This document shows positions 21,901 through 32,300 of a DNA stretch of 64,000 bases, piece by piece. How positions within the stretch are numbered: the stretch's first letter is position 1; every line of letters begins with the position of its first letter. The notes below the pieces were generated by a model. It was given only the letters and a program-made list of their open reading frames with translations, had not been told where the DNA came from and did no database searches. The stretch is from Pocillopora verrucosa (lineage: Eukaryota; Cnidaria; Anthozoa; Scleractinia; Pocilloporidae), in contig NC_089318.1 of assembly GCF_036669915.1 (NCBI RefSeq), forward strand, positions 9,395,390 to 9,459,389, read 5' to 3'. Position numbers and translations under genes: made by a program.

Positions 21901-24693
21901 TCATTTTTATTTCAATCAAAGAAAACTATTTGCTTCCATCGAGTTTGAGATTTCGGCCTCCTTTACGGAGTGCTAAAGGATACAAGCTCATGGTCCGTAC
22001 TGGTTTTTCTTTTCTCAAGCTACGAATAGATGAATGTCACAGTTCCATACTGTGTTTGCGTGCGTTATTCTCTCGTTCACTCAGTGAACTCTCTGCTTTG
22101 ATTAACAACTCCGAAACTTCCTGGGTCGAGGAGTTATGCAGTTCGAAAGAACTGTAGACGTTTACCAAACAGAGAGAGAGAAACACGACAGAATATTCTG
22201 TCATTTGCTCAGTAAGAGGTCTCCTGTTAATTCAGGCTCATCTCTGAAAGATAAATGGGTCATGAACCCTTCCTCTAAGGAGTTATCTGCGCTGGAACGG
22301 AGTGGTTTAGAGAAGGGTCTGAAGTTTACTAGAGGAGAGTATCTCTCAACTCAACGACGATCGTAGGCATTTGGTAAGAGTAGAAGTAAGCAGCATACTC
22401 AGACGTGCTAAACCTCCCACCAAAAACATTCATAAGGATGTTTTCAATGCGCTTATAGCTCTCAAAAAGGATCCGAATAGGCTCGTATTACCTGCTGACA
22501 AGGGTAATTGTGTTGTGGTCATGGACAAATAGCAATATCACGACAAAGCTCTGTCTCTGCTTAACGACAAAAGTACGTATGCTGTCTTAAACTCTGATCC
22601 TACCAGTAAAACTTAAAGAAAGTTAAACAAAATGTTGCTTTATTTGAAAAAAAGCTGGTAAAATTGGTGACTCTACGTACAAAATGTTATACAGTAGTGA
22701 CGGCTTATGTCCACGTTTTCAAGGCTTACCTAAAATTCTTAAACCGGGAATTCCTTTGAGACCCATTGTCTCTTTTTTGTTAATTCTCCGACTTATGTAA
22801 TTTCTGGTTCTCTTGCGAGAATTTTGTCGCCTGTTGTTGGGAATACTGATTACACTGTCAAAAAATCCTGCGAATTTGCGGATTTCACAAGAGATAAAAC
22901 TCTTAACGCTTGTAAAGAATTAGTATCTTTCGACGTTGTTTCGCTCCTAACTAAAATCTCAGTTGATCTTACCGTTAAGGTTGCGGAGGAGAGACTTAGA
23001 GAAGATGCTTCCCTAGGACAAAAAACTTCTTTGCCTGTGGATGATATTATTCATCTGCTGTCTTTTTGCCTCAAAACCACGCAATTTACATGTAATGGCA
23101 CCTACTATCAACAAGTTTTTGGTACAGCGATGGGTTCGCCCGTCTCTGCTGTCATTGCTAACATGGTAATGAAGATGTGGAACAAAGGGCCTTAGCCACT
23201 TCACCGGTTAAACCCTTTTTCTGGAAACGATATGTCGATGATGTTATTTCTGCGGTATCTGGAAGTGAGGCGGAGCGCCTCCTGTCGCATTTGAATTCAG
23301 TAGAGCCGTCGATCCAATTCACCCTTGAGCGTGAAAAGGATAGACATTTGCCCTTTCTTGATTTAAATGTGTCTAGAGGGGTTCAGGGTATTTTAGAGAC
23401 AAGTGTCTACCGTAAACCTACCCACACCGACAAATACCTCGCTTTCGATTCTCACCACCCTATTTGCCATAAAAAGTCTGTAGCCAAAACTTTACTTAGA
23501 GTGCTGACTGTCTACCATCTTCACTCGATTCGAAGGCTGGGGAGAGGAAATATGTTTCTAATGTCCTAAAGGCAAATGGCTATACAAAAACCTTTCTCCG
23601 TAACTGCCAAAAACCAGTTACAACTAGTAACGCTCTTGATGAAAGGGAACCAGCGACTGGTTTTGCTGTTATTCCTTACATTCAGGGTGTTACGGAACCC
23701 ATCAAGAGAATTTTGCATAGCCACAACGAATACATCAGACAGACCAAACGTCTGTTTGGTACACGTTTAAAAGAGCATCAAAAAGCGGTTTTCTTTTGCA
23801 AAAAGGAAAATTCAGCTTTATCGGAGCACACATGCCTAACTAACCATACAATTGCGTGGGATAATTCTAAAATTATCATCACTAATCGGCGTTACCACCA
23901 GCGCCTCTGTTTGGAGGCTTGGCATATGAACTCCGCCCACGCTCCTTTAAATCGTGACGATGGCGGTTAGCTTCCTGACGCCTATTTACACCTCGTCAGA
24001 AAAAGGCCGCTAATTAGCAATCATATAAAAGGACCTCTTGTTGCAGCGTTTAGATCACCCCTGATGAAGGCACCAGACAGGAGTGTCGAAACGTTGGGTC
24101 CATGAATTGTAACTTCTTCGGTTACATTCATTAGATCTGTAAACCAGAGTAGCATCAAACCATGTCTGATTGCCGAAATTCATTGAACCAAGTTTGCTTC
24201 TGTTCTAGGTGCTGTTAAGTTCCAGGGAGTTTTACCGTGGGAGCTTGATGCAGACATTCACTTCCCTAATGATAACTTTACGGCTATGTTCGGGCTTATT
24301 CCAAGATTCAAAGCGGCCGGTTACAGAGTTATTTCAGAAAGAACAGAGGGATGGAGGAACGGTCATAAGGTCTTGGGTGCTATTTTACTATATAAAAACG
24401 GATGGAAACTCGAACTTTATGGTCACGATATCTTTCAGAGCGCGGAACTTGTCGCAAGCGGTAAAAAGCCAACAAAAGTCAAGTTTGCTGGTATGTGGTT
24501 GAATGCTTTTCGTAACCCAGGACTCTCCATGCGGAATCGCTACGGGCCAGAGATATACCATCATGTACAACATTCATCGTCAGGTGTATACAAATCGGGA
24601 GTCTTTTCCAAATGTCCCACGCCGGGTCACTCAGCATGTCTTGATCAGCTTCCTGCCGACGGTAGTTTACAGTTCAGCGACTTTTCCATCTAG
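18927..24693 (+). CDS. FKRP-like LicD-family phosphotransferase, copy A (608 aa, three exons)
   Basis: Exons 18927-19903, 20622-20986 and 24209-24693, with GTAAGT/CTAG and GTAATG/CTAG junctions, join in frame. Type II membrane protein: short cytosolic start, signal anchor at residues 8-29, coiled stem about 55-110, a GT-A-like domain about 145-345, then a LicD domain. Cys392, Cys404 and Cys415 could form the zinc-binding loop known in FKRP. GSQLGAVKFQGVLPWELDADIHF-type catalytic signature has Asp460 and Asp462. In animals FKRP and fukutin transfer ribitol-5-phosphate to alpha-dystroglycan glycans in the Golgi; the substrate of this homologue is unknown. A CCCTGCAG acceptor at about 18,821 suggests a spliced 5' UTR. 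Intron 2 holds a Penelope-like element. Nearly identical to copy B from residue 120 on. Order and length match FKRP (about 500 aa) with a longer stem. Confidence 0.85.
19977..20570. repeat. Insertion in intron 1 of FKRP-like gene A
   Basis: Copy B has a 123-bp intron 1 whose two halves match the two ends of this 718-bp intron. The extra 590 bp begin at a (TTGT)n run (19,977-20,001). No coding motif or clear target-site duplication was seen. Confidence 0.65.
21843..24000 (+). pseudogene. Penelope-like RT with GIY-YIG endonuclease, frame-broken
   Basis: Reads across several frames as one PLE protein. N-terminal part has SLRFRPPLRSAKGYKL (about 21,940). RT core has GLPKILKPGIPLRPIVS (22,715-22,770), FGTAMGSPVSAVIANM (23,118-23,165), the catalytic YVDD (23,231-23,242) and FLDLNVSRG with YRKPTHTDKYL (23,355-23,440). 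The C-terminal GIY-YIG nuclease area follows at 23,713-24,000 (RQTKRLFGTRLKEH). Frameshifts or stops lie near 22,140, 22,360, 22,530, 22,615, 22,775, 23,190 and 23,565, so this copy is inactive as read. PLEs copy RNA by target-primed reverse transcription. It may be shortened at its 5' end, since no upstream terminal repeat with a hammerhead was seen. Confidence 0.85.
24050..24105 (+). ncRNA. Hammerhead ribozyme core at the 3' end of the Penelope-like element
   Basis: CTGATGA (24061-24067), stem II GGCAC / GTGTC (five pairs, one G-U; loop CAGACAGGA), then GAAAC (24088-24092) and, after a possible two-pair stem III, a GTC triplet. It lies about 60-90 bp after the end of the endonuclease region, where PLE terminal repeats are known to carry hammerheads. 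Stem I was not resolved. Confidence 0.7.
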
Positions 24694-25493
24694 TAAACTA
24701 AGATGCCTCCTCACTAAAAATGGATATTTGGTTATTGGAATTGAGAAATGGTAGCCAATATATAGTTTTCTGTTCTTTGACATAGTGTCGTAAGATGTTC
24801 CCAATCATCACTTTGTTCCCTTATTAACAAGATTTGTTTTGCTTTCCCGTGAAAAATATATTTAAAGCTGACAGTGTAGTTCCTATTTTTAAAGAAATCA
24901 CTAACAACTTGTTTTATTTATTATTTGGGAATAGTACATATATTATAAAAGTTCCATTAGTACAGCTGTAGCCGCAACTTGATTTAATAGACAAACATGC
25001 CAAGCTTACAGCTTCTTCAAGCTCACTGAGTTCGAGTTAGCGGGGTTCTACCGTATTCTATAATCATCCGAATATACTTTTATTTTCTGAATTTATGGAA
25101 GAAGGCGGTAGCTTAGGTAACTTGATTCAAGTCCGACGATAAGTTTCCTATGACTTTTATAGTGCTGGCGTTATTTTTGTTGCGTCAGGTTGAAACCTGT
25201 AATACCCAAGAATTTAGAAAGAGAAAAGACAGTGATCGTGGAAAGAGCAAATAACTTGAAACTTGGAACTATTTCCTTTGTTTTTTAGTTCAGTTTGATT
25301 CATTGGTTAAGTGTTATAAAAATTGTACCGCGTTAGATTGACAACCTAGTGAGTGGAACCTTTAGAAACAGCCAAACAGGTCTGCGATGAGCAATCCGAA
25401 CTAGACATGCCAACTGTAGGGTCATACAGTTGTTTAGTAAAAAAGAAGGTAAAAATTACAGAAAAAGTTCAATTTTTTCTTAAATACTTAATA

Positions 25494-25494
<1 letters not shown>
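24694..25494. other. 3' flank of FKRP-like gene A
   Basis: Matches the 3' flank of copy B (30,330-29,450) almost throughout, including a conserved TTTTCTGAATTTATGGAAGAAGGCGG-type block near 25,090 (quoted in two parts: TTTTCTGAATTTATGG, AAGAAGGCGG). No ORF of interest. Ends in a (TA)n run at 25,495-25,524. Confidence 0.6.

Positions 25495-25524
<30 letters not shown>
25495..25524. repeat. (TA)n microsatellite
   Basis: Uninterrupted TA run; a second run with one GT change lies at 26,005-26,042. The short Penelope tail is between them. Confidence 0.9.
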
Positions 25525-25526
<2 letters not shown>

Positions 25527-25610
25527 AAGTCTGTGTATTGATTTTTCTGTTTTACAGTGTTTGATATGTAGAAGTAGAGCGCGATATGTTTATATGCGCG
25601 ATATATGTTG

Positions 25611-26000
25611 CGATAGGGGAAAAAACAGAGAGATTATACTTTCATCTGGACCCTTAAAGAAAATAACATCAACCATTATATTTCATGGCGCATCCTTTCA
25701 TCAAGATCGCCCTACAACAGCGCAAACAAAAGATGCAACCTCTGCCTCAAAGAAAAATTACTCATTATTCGCCGACTCTAATTATCATCACTCAATAAAC
25801 GTAATGAGCTCGTGTCCTCATGCCGCCACGGAAACAAAACGTTACTGCGTAACAATTGAAGTATCATTTTTATGCAAATTTATAAAGTGGAGAAACGATG
25901 GTACGAATATTCTTAACAATAAAATCCCCTGATGAGTGAGCAATCACGAAACAGGCTTGTAGAGATGAAAGTATAGTCTCTCTGCTTTTTCCCCCTATCG
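25611..26000 (+). mobile_element. Short Penelope-like tail with inverted ends and hammerhead
   Basis: Bounded by inverted repeats of about 36 bp (left CGATAGGGGAAAAAACAG..., right ...CTTTTTCCCCCTATCG) and set between two (TA)n runs. Inside, a frame that differs from the long ORF reads WRILSSRSPY, KRCNLCLKEKLLII and SLNKRNELVSSCRHGNK up to a stop at 25857-25859, with one in-frame stop in between. That is the C-terminal end of a second PLE lineage (GIY-YIG part). The hammerhead follows. The right arm of the duplication lacks this insert. Confidence 0.75.
25920..25970 (+). ncRNA. Hammerhead ribozyme core, short Penelope-like tail
   Basis: CTGATGA (25929-25935), a perfect stem II GTGA-GCAA-TCAC with a GNRA loop, then GAAAC (25948-25952), a stem III ACA-GGCT-TGT and a GTA cleavage triplet. 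This is the most regular of the three cores in the window. It sits 70 bp past the stop of the PLE coding remnant. Confidence 0.75.
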
Positions 26001-26004
26001 AAAC

Positions 26005-26039
<35 letters not shown>

Positions 26040-26100
26040 TATCGTATTAGACGATTTGGTGTGTAGTATCGCCGAGTATTTTACGAGTTGTGCCGAATTT

Positions 26101-27279
26101 TACAGCACAAAATACAAAATACAACAGAGTTGTTTCCTGTGATGGTATGTTTGTCAACATACAATGTTGCCTATTGGAGATATTTGTGATTTAAAACCCT
26201 AGTTTTTTCTTTTTTGGAAGAGTTGCGTGACACAGCTAATGATTAACTGCTCTAAATTGGTATTCCTTAAGGTTCAAACAACCACTGGACAAAATAAGAT
26301 TAAAATTCATCGCGTTCTGTTTGTCTGAAGAGATTCGTTGGAAGTGTATTTTCCAAACTAACTTTAACCTTTTACCCCAGGGATTTGATGTGAGGGCTCA
26401 AATACCTCAAGGATTAGCCGGGAACCCGAAACACCTCTGGATTCTTGAATAACTTATTAACCCTCATAAACTGTAAAAGTTTGAAAGAAATCGGTGAGAT
26501 GACATGTATCACGCTCGTCCGATCCTCTCGTGGATAGACTCTTAACATTTCGAATACTTCAAAATATTTTGCTTGTTCGGTTTCCTTTTCTCGGGTAAGA
26601 ACGTTAAAATCTACCTTGAGTTCCCTGTACATCAGTAAATGGCGCGTGTGAATGACGTAAACAACACAGAAAGTCATTGCCTGTCTTTGATTTCCTTGGA
26701 TGGTGCAGAAAGGTGGATAAAAAATGAGATATGATCTAAAAAACCAGTTTTCGAGCTTGCATATTGTCAGATACAACTTTTCTATTAGAGGTAAAGCTTT
26801 GAAATTTTACGATACAAATAGGTAACGATATCAAAAAAATCTCAAAATCATGAAAGTAATGCCAACTCAATTCCAATACGACAGATAACAAAGGTTCATT
26901 ACCGTTCATCATCGCCATCTGTGAAATTCTCTTGCATTTCTTGTGTGGAACTGTGGCATTGTCACCAGCTAAGCCAGTACAGGAGCCCAATGGTATCAGC
27001 AATTGTAAAAAAGAACTGACAGTTGTTTACGACCTCGGCTCTCCAGAAAACATATTTTGCCTACTGGATTTTCATCTCGCTGTGGAACAATTCTTAGTGT
27101 TAATAGTTGGCTTTGATCAACATATTTCTTGCGTGCTTCACTTGACTAGATGAAGCTGCTGAGTTTCAGGGACATGTCCTTCTACTGTTCTGTAAACGTG
27201 CTTGAAAAGCTTAAGACTTCAGGTTTCTTTGGCAACTAAAGCGATTACATTTTCCTTTCTCAGTGTTGAAATCATCGTC
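26101..27279. other. Spacer of the inverted duplication, left part
   Basis: Holds two open stretches on the minus strand. About 26,414-26,710 (after an AG acceptor-like site near 26,701) encodes a stretch with ELKVDFNVLTREKETEQAKYF; about 26,890-27,002 encodes a Cys-containing stretch. Neither matches a family I recognise. They may be exons of a host gene or fragments of a mobile element. Confidence 0.3.
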
Positions 27280-28330
27280 ATACGGACGAAATGGTTGGTG
27301 TGTCTGCCTGTTAATCCGGCGGAATCACTCATAGATTTCATAAATGAAACAAGCGAATTTTTTCATTAGAGGCTGTTTCTTGAACCAGATGATGTGATGA
27401 TGGCTGAACAATGGTTTCCAGATAAAACAGGGAATCTGCCATGGCTTATTCAGGCGGTGGTTTTGTCAGATATTCTTTAAAGATGCTCACAGGAAAACGA
27501 GGTCCGCCAGTAGCGTACATTTTGGGATTGAACATGCGGTAAGGAACAAATTTGTGTTCTCTAGTGCGAGTCTTGCTCCCACGTACAGTTAGCCACTCCA
27601 CATGCTTTATTCTTTGGAAGCCGTCTTCGTAACTATCTTTACGTCTCCAAATTTTACTCGGTAATGTTCGTAACTAGCTCTCTAGCCAAAGAATAAGATT
27701 TTTTGAAAACAGACTGTGCGTAACAGGCTTTGTGGTGTATGGCATTCATGTTGTTTCTCCTCCCTGAGCTGAGCTGAGCTTGACTCGAGGGCTTAGCTTC
27801 GCTTTTGGCATTTGCCGGTACGGCTGAGCAGTTTCCGCTTTGAAGAAAAGAGCTTCTTTCACTTCTGCAAACTGTATGTCCGTAAGTATACTGAAATATT
27901 TTTCTTTGTCTCTTAAGAAGCGATCGAAACTACGTAATATACTAGTAAGCGTATTAGGTTCATATTCGTCCCCGTTTTGTTTACCTATGTTTTCAAAAAG
28001 TGAGCCAAAAGTTGTCCAGTTCTTTTCCTGGTATGTTATCAAGAGTTCTCGTTTCGTTCACAGATTTTGCCCATCAGTAAAACTCGTGTAGGTCTTTTTG
28101 AGTCTTTTTGATTGTGCTTTTGTTTTTGTTTACAGTAATAAAATTGTCAATGGCTTCGTCGTTTACTTTTCCGCTTTCTGTCTGTTCTGTTATTCAATCT
28201 GTTTTTGTTAGGAGCTCGTCATTTAAAAATTCAAGTCCAAAGGACTCAAAAAAGTAAAAAGAAGGCTCGTCAAGTGCGGTCACTATTGGTTTCGTCTTTT
28301 CCGTCTGTATTGCAATAAACTGGTCAAACC
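27280..28330 (-). pseudogene. Crypton/DUF3504-type tyrosine recombinase relic
   Basis: Minus-strand reading from about 28,330 down. First comes IDNFITVNKNKSTIKKTQ and NETRTLDNIPGKELDNF (about 28,150-28,020), then IGKQNGDEYEPNTLTSILRS and DRFLRDKEKYFSILTD (27,990-27,870), then FNPKMYATGGPRFPVS, MADSLFYLE and a degraded region that should contain the Arg-His-x-x-Arg active site. Stops and frameshifts are frequent. Crypton recombinases and the related KIAA1958/ZMYM-type domains share this layout. It lies in the spacer between the two arms. An open stretch at 28,647-28,967 on the same strand may be its 5' exon (weak). Confidence 0.65.
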
Positions 28331-29384
28331 AGGACAGTACATTATCTTACCGTGGCATATTTTGCGCGATCTCATGACCTTAATTGGTAAATGACATACC
28401 AGGGAATTAATAAATTAACGTCGAACAAAATTCGTTGTAAGACATCACTTTAAGAAATTAACGCGACCCTATAAAGCACTCAGAATTTCCCAACTGTTTT
28501 GGGATGAATTGAAGCTTCAATGTTCATTTCTAAAAGAAAACTGCAGCGCTCAAGTATTACGCTTAAGGTGACTCCAATACTTCGGAGCAATAGCCATGAA
28601 ATAACTGAATTCTTATTGTGTTGCCACTTTGCGTTCACCGGTCAACTTAAGTATTTACAAATAATAGATCCCTTCCTAGTGATGTCATTATACATCGAGA
28701 TTCCATTATTTTAGAGCATTCGGGGCCATGAGTGCTGTCAATATGACATTGTTGGCCATACATTTTTTCTAAGGAAAACTGAGGATCCACATCAGTTTCG
28801 TGTACCATTGCTCTTGGCTCACAGGCTTTAAGCTCCTCAAGTACCGGCTGCGATTCCTGCGAAGCGTCGTCGCTATGTGATTGAGTCGGATGATGAAAAT
28901 GAAATGTAGGTTTGGCAACCTTTTTTGTTTGCTTAGAGCTCATCCATGTCTTTGAGAGTAGATTCAAAGCTTTGTTACGGGCGATAAATTAGTCATTACT
29001 TTTCATTGATCAACGAACACTTTTGTACCTGCAGTACTTTCAAATGTGTACGATTTGAAAACAACGATCGGAAACAAAATTCAACTTTTAATCATTTAGA
29101 AAACTTACATGACAAAAGTTGACCTCTCATGAGCCAATCTGACGCGAGAATTACGCAAGACCTGCACGAACTGTTTCTCTGTTTGTTTCGCTTTTCCCGA
29201 AGATGAAGTGAATAAAGAATAAAGCAGTTCGATAATAAATAACTAATTAGCATTTTTGTTGAGTAGTGTTGCTGAGTATTTTTACAAGTTGTTCCGTATT
29301 TGATGAGCACTCAGGGCGAGTCAAAATACAGTACAAAGTAAAACATACAACACAAAATACAACATACAACACAAAAAACACGAT
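28331..29384. other. Spacer of the inverted duplication, right part
   Basis: Contains the 28,647-28,967 minus-strand open stretch (acidic, Ser/Asp-rich, FHFHHPTQSHSDDASQESQ; unknown) and a short inverted repeat (GAGTATTTTTACAAGTTGT at about 29,273 against 29,397). Nothing else recognised. Confidence 0.35.
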
Positions 29385-32300
29385 ACAAGATACAAACAAC
29401 TTGTAAAAATACTCAGTGATACTATACATCAAAACGTCTAATAAGATATATATACTGCGTAATATTATTAAGTATTTAAGAAGAAATCAAAGTTTACTCT
29501 GAAATTTTACCTTCTTTATTACTAAACAACTGTATGACCTCACACTTGGAAGGACTAGGTCAGATTGCTCATTGCAGATCCTGTGTAGCTTTTTATAAAG
29601 GCACCACTAACTGGTTTGTCAATCTAACACTGTACAATTTTTGTAACCCTTAACCAATGAATCAAACTGAAAAGCATGGGAAATAGTTCCAAGCATATAT
29701 TCCTTCAAGTTCTTTGCTCTCTCCACGATCACTTTCTTTCCTCTTTTTGAATTCTTGAGTATTACAGGTTACGACCTGACGCAACAAAAATTTCACCAGC
29801 ACCATAAAATTTAAAGGGAAAATAAACTAAGTTAGAAATTTACGCATAAATGATCGTATTGATATCGTTACCTAAAAACTAAATAAACAGAAGTTGGTGA
29901 TGGAGAAGACGTACCTAAGCTACCGCCTTCTTCCATAAATTCAGAAAATAAAAGTATATTCGGATGATTATAGAATACGGTAGAACCCTGCTAACTCGAA
30001 CTCGGTGAACTTGAAGAAGCTGAAACCTTAGCATGTTTGTCTATTATATTAAATTGCGGCTACAGCTGTACTAATAGAACTTTTATGATAAATGTACTAT
30101 TCCCAAATAGCAAAAAAGCAAGTTGTTCGTGATAGCTTTAAAAATAGGTACTGCATCGTCAGCTTAAACATCTTTTTTACGGGAGAGAAAAAAAATTCTT
30201 GTTCATATGGGAAAAAGTGATGATTGAAAAAACCTTACGACAATACGTGAAAGATTAGACAACTATCATTGGCTACCATTTCTCAATTCCAATAACCAAA
30301 TATCCATTTTCAGTGAGGAGGCATCTTAGTTTACTGGATGGAAAAGTCGCTGAACTGTAAACTACCGTCGGCAGGAATCCGATCAAGACATGCTGAGTGA
30401 CCCGGCGTGGGACATTTGGAAAAGACTCCCGATTTGTATACACCTGACGATGAATGTTGTACATGATGGTATATCTCTGGCCCGTAGCGATTCCGCATGG
30501 AGAGTCCTGGGTTACGAAAAGCATTCAACCACATACCAGCAAACTTGACTTTTGTTGGCTTTTTACCGCTTGCGACAAGTTCCGCGCTCTGAAAGATATC
30601 GTGACCATAAAGTTCGAGTTTCCATCCGTTTTTATATAGTAAAATAGCACCCAAGACCTTATGACCGTTCCTCCATCCCTCTGTTCTTTCTGAAATAACT
30701 CTGTAACCGGCCGCTTTGAATCTTGGAATAAGCCCGAACATAGCCGTAAAGTTATCATTAGGGAAGTGAATGTCTGCATCAAGCTCCCACGGTAAAACTC
30801 CCTGGAACTTAACAGCACCTAGAACAGAAGCAAACTTAGTTCAATAAATTTAGGCAGGTTTATAATGTCTTTATTTGGGTCAGATATAGGAAAAAAAATA
30901 AATGAGTTTTTCAAAAGCAAATGGAAGAGTCGCCTTCCATCTACATCTCTCTAAAAATTGGTCTTACATTCGGGTTCGTAGAACCAGTGACCCAAAAAAA
31001 TAATATTTCAAGAATTTTCCATCCTCATAGAATCTTTTTAAAAACCACCACTTCTTTAGATGGTAGCTATGAAAGTGATATTTACACAACATTCGTAAAT
31101 AAGGTTGTAATTTCGTACCAAATGTTAGAATTCTAGTCCATGTACGTTATGTTAGCGTTGTGGAATATTTGACAAATGACCCCTTTAGAAAATTTTAAAA
31201 AAAGATAAAATAAAACAACAAATAATGACAACAAATTAAAAAAAAATGGTCACACAAGGAACTCACAGGATTAAAACAAAACCTCCCTCGTAGAGTAGGA
31301 GGTCAGGTGTCACATTACCTAATTGTGATCCTTCATTTAACTCGCACAAAAGCCCTGCGTTTTCACACTCCTTCATGACAAATTTGATCATATCTGCGAG
31401 ATTCTCCAAATCACAAGGAGGGACAAGGAGTCCTGACTGTTTCCTACAACTAGCGGTGTTATCATTGGGCCGCCCGCCTCTCCTACAGCCATACCAGCGG
31501 ATCGTTCCGTCGGAATTGATCCATTTTTTGACATCCCACTTGTTAGCCAAGGCCACATATTTTTCATGCGGAATTTCCTGCACGTGAGTCTCAAACATAA
31601 CGTCTGGACAGCTGACAACAACTTTCTCTGGATGTTTCAGTTTTATTCGCCAGAAAATATCAAGAAAGGCACCAAAAGGTAGTCTAGGAAAGAGAATGCA
31701 ATAGAAGAGGTCAAAAGCTTTTTCAGTTGATAAGAATCGAATCCTACTTAGATATATAAGAATATCAGTTGGTGTTCTCTCGTTAAATATAAACGTCCAG
31801 ACTCACTTTTCATCAAATCCAAGTTCCTTAAGTTCTTTCGTCTTCGCCATAAATGGACCTGGAAGCACGTCACACACTAAACAATCAGTAAACGAACGAT
31901 AATAACCATCCAGAAAAAAAGCAACCCAGTTTCTGAAATTCACTTGAAAACAGCCCTTGTCCCATTCGCCACGTTGATTTTTGTGACTTCCTCCTGCAAT
32001 GATTGTATCTTTGTTCTCGCTGAGCACCCGAATGAGTCGCTCAACATTTACATCATCAGTGAAGTATGTAATATCCGGTGCAAATAGTACATAGGGCGTG
32101 GATACTGTTTTGAGTAACATCGACCATGTCTTTCCGTGAGTTAGGTCATCGAATACCACGTTGGTTATGTTTGACCCGAATTCTTTTAAGTTTAAATTTG
32201 TCTTCGACTTGGACACAAACATTACTGGTACGCTTGGATAATAGTTTACGATGCCTTTAAAAATGTTTTGTAAGTTTTCGGTCGAGATATCTCCAGGTGA

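Larger units (their letters stand above)
21766..24182 (+). mobile_element. Penelope-like retroelement with 13-bp target-site duplication
   Basis: TTGCCGAAATTCA occurs at 21766-21778 and 24170-24182 and brackets the element. The matching spot in copy B is the uninterrupted CTGCCTAAATTTA, an empty site. The element is therefore about 2.4 kb (one duplication included). Coding remains are described in the pseudogene entry; the 3' end has a hammerhead core. Orientation is the same as the host gene. Confidence 0.85.
18745..26100 (+). repeat. Left arm of a large inverted duplication
   Basis: Similarity to the reverse complement of 32,960-29,385 starts at TTATTAAATCGTCATGTTATTG upstream of gene A (beside AT-rich simple sequence in both arms) and continues through the gene, its 3' flank and the ATTAGACGATTTGGTG block near 26,050. 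The left arm is longer only because of insertions: about 19,976-20,570 (intron 1, starting at a (TTTG)n run), about 21,420-21,740 and 21,779-24,182 (intron 2), and 25,525-26,005 (3' flank). Confidence 0.85.

Noticed and set aside
25561..25932. 123-codon plus-strand ORF in the 3' flank of FKRP-like gene A
   Set aside because: The Penelope C-terminal protein is readable in another frame of the same DNA, so this long ORF is a shadow.
29247..29432. Hydrophobic minus-strand ORF that looks like a membrane peptide
   Set aside because: It comes from AAATACAACA-type low-complexity DNA read in reverse; no neighbour or motif supports it.
30454..30639. Plus-strand ORF opposite exon 3 of FKRP-like gene B (and its twin at 24,388-24,573 minus)
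   Set aside because: The same antisense ORF in both copies follows from identical exon 3 DNA, not from a second gene.
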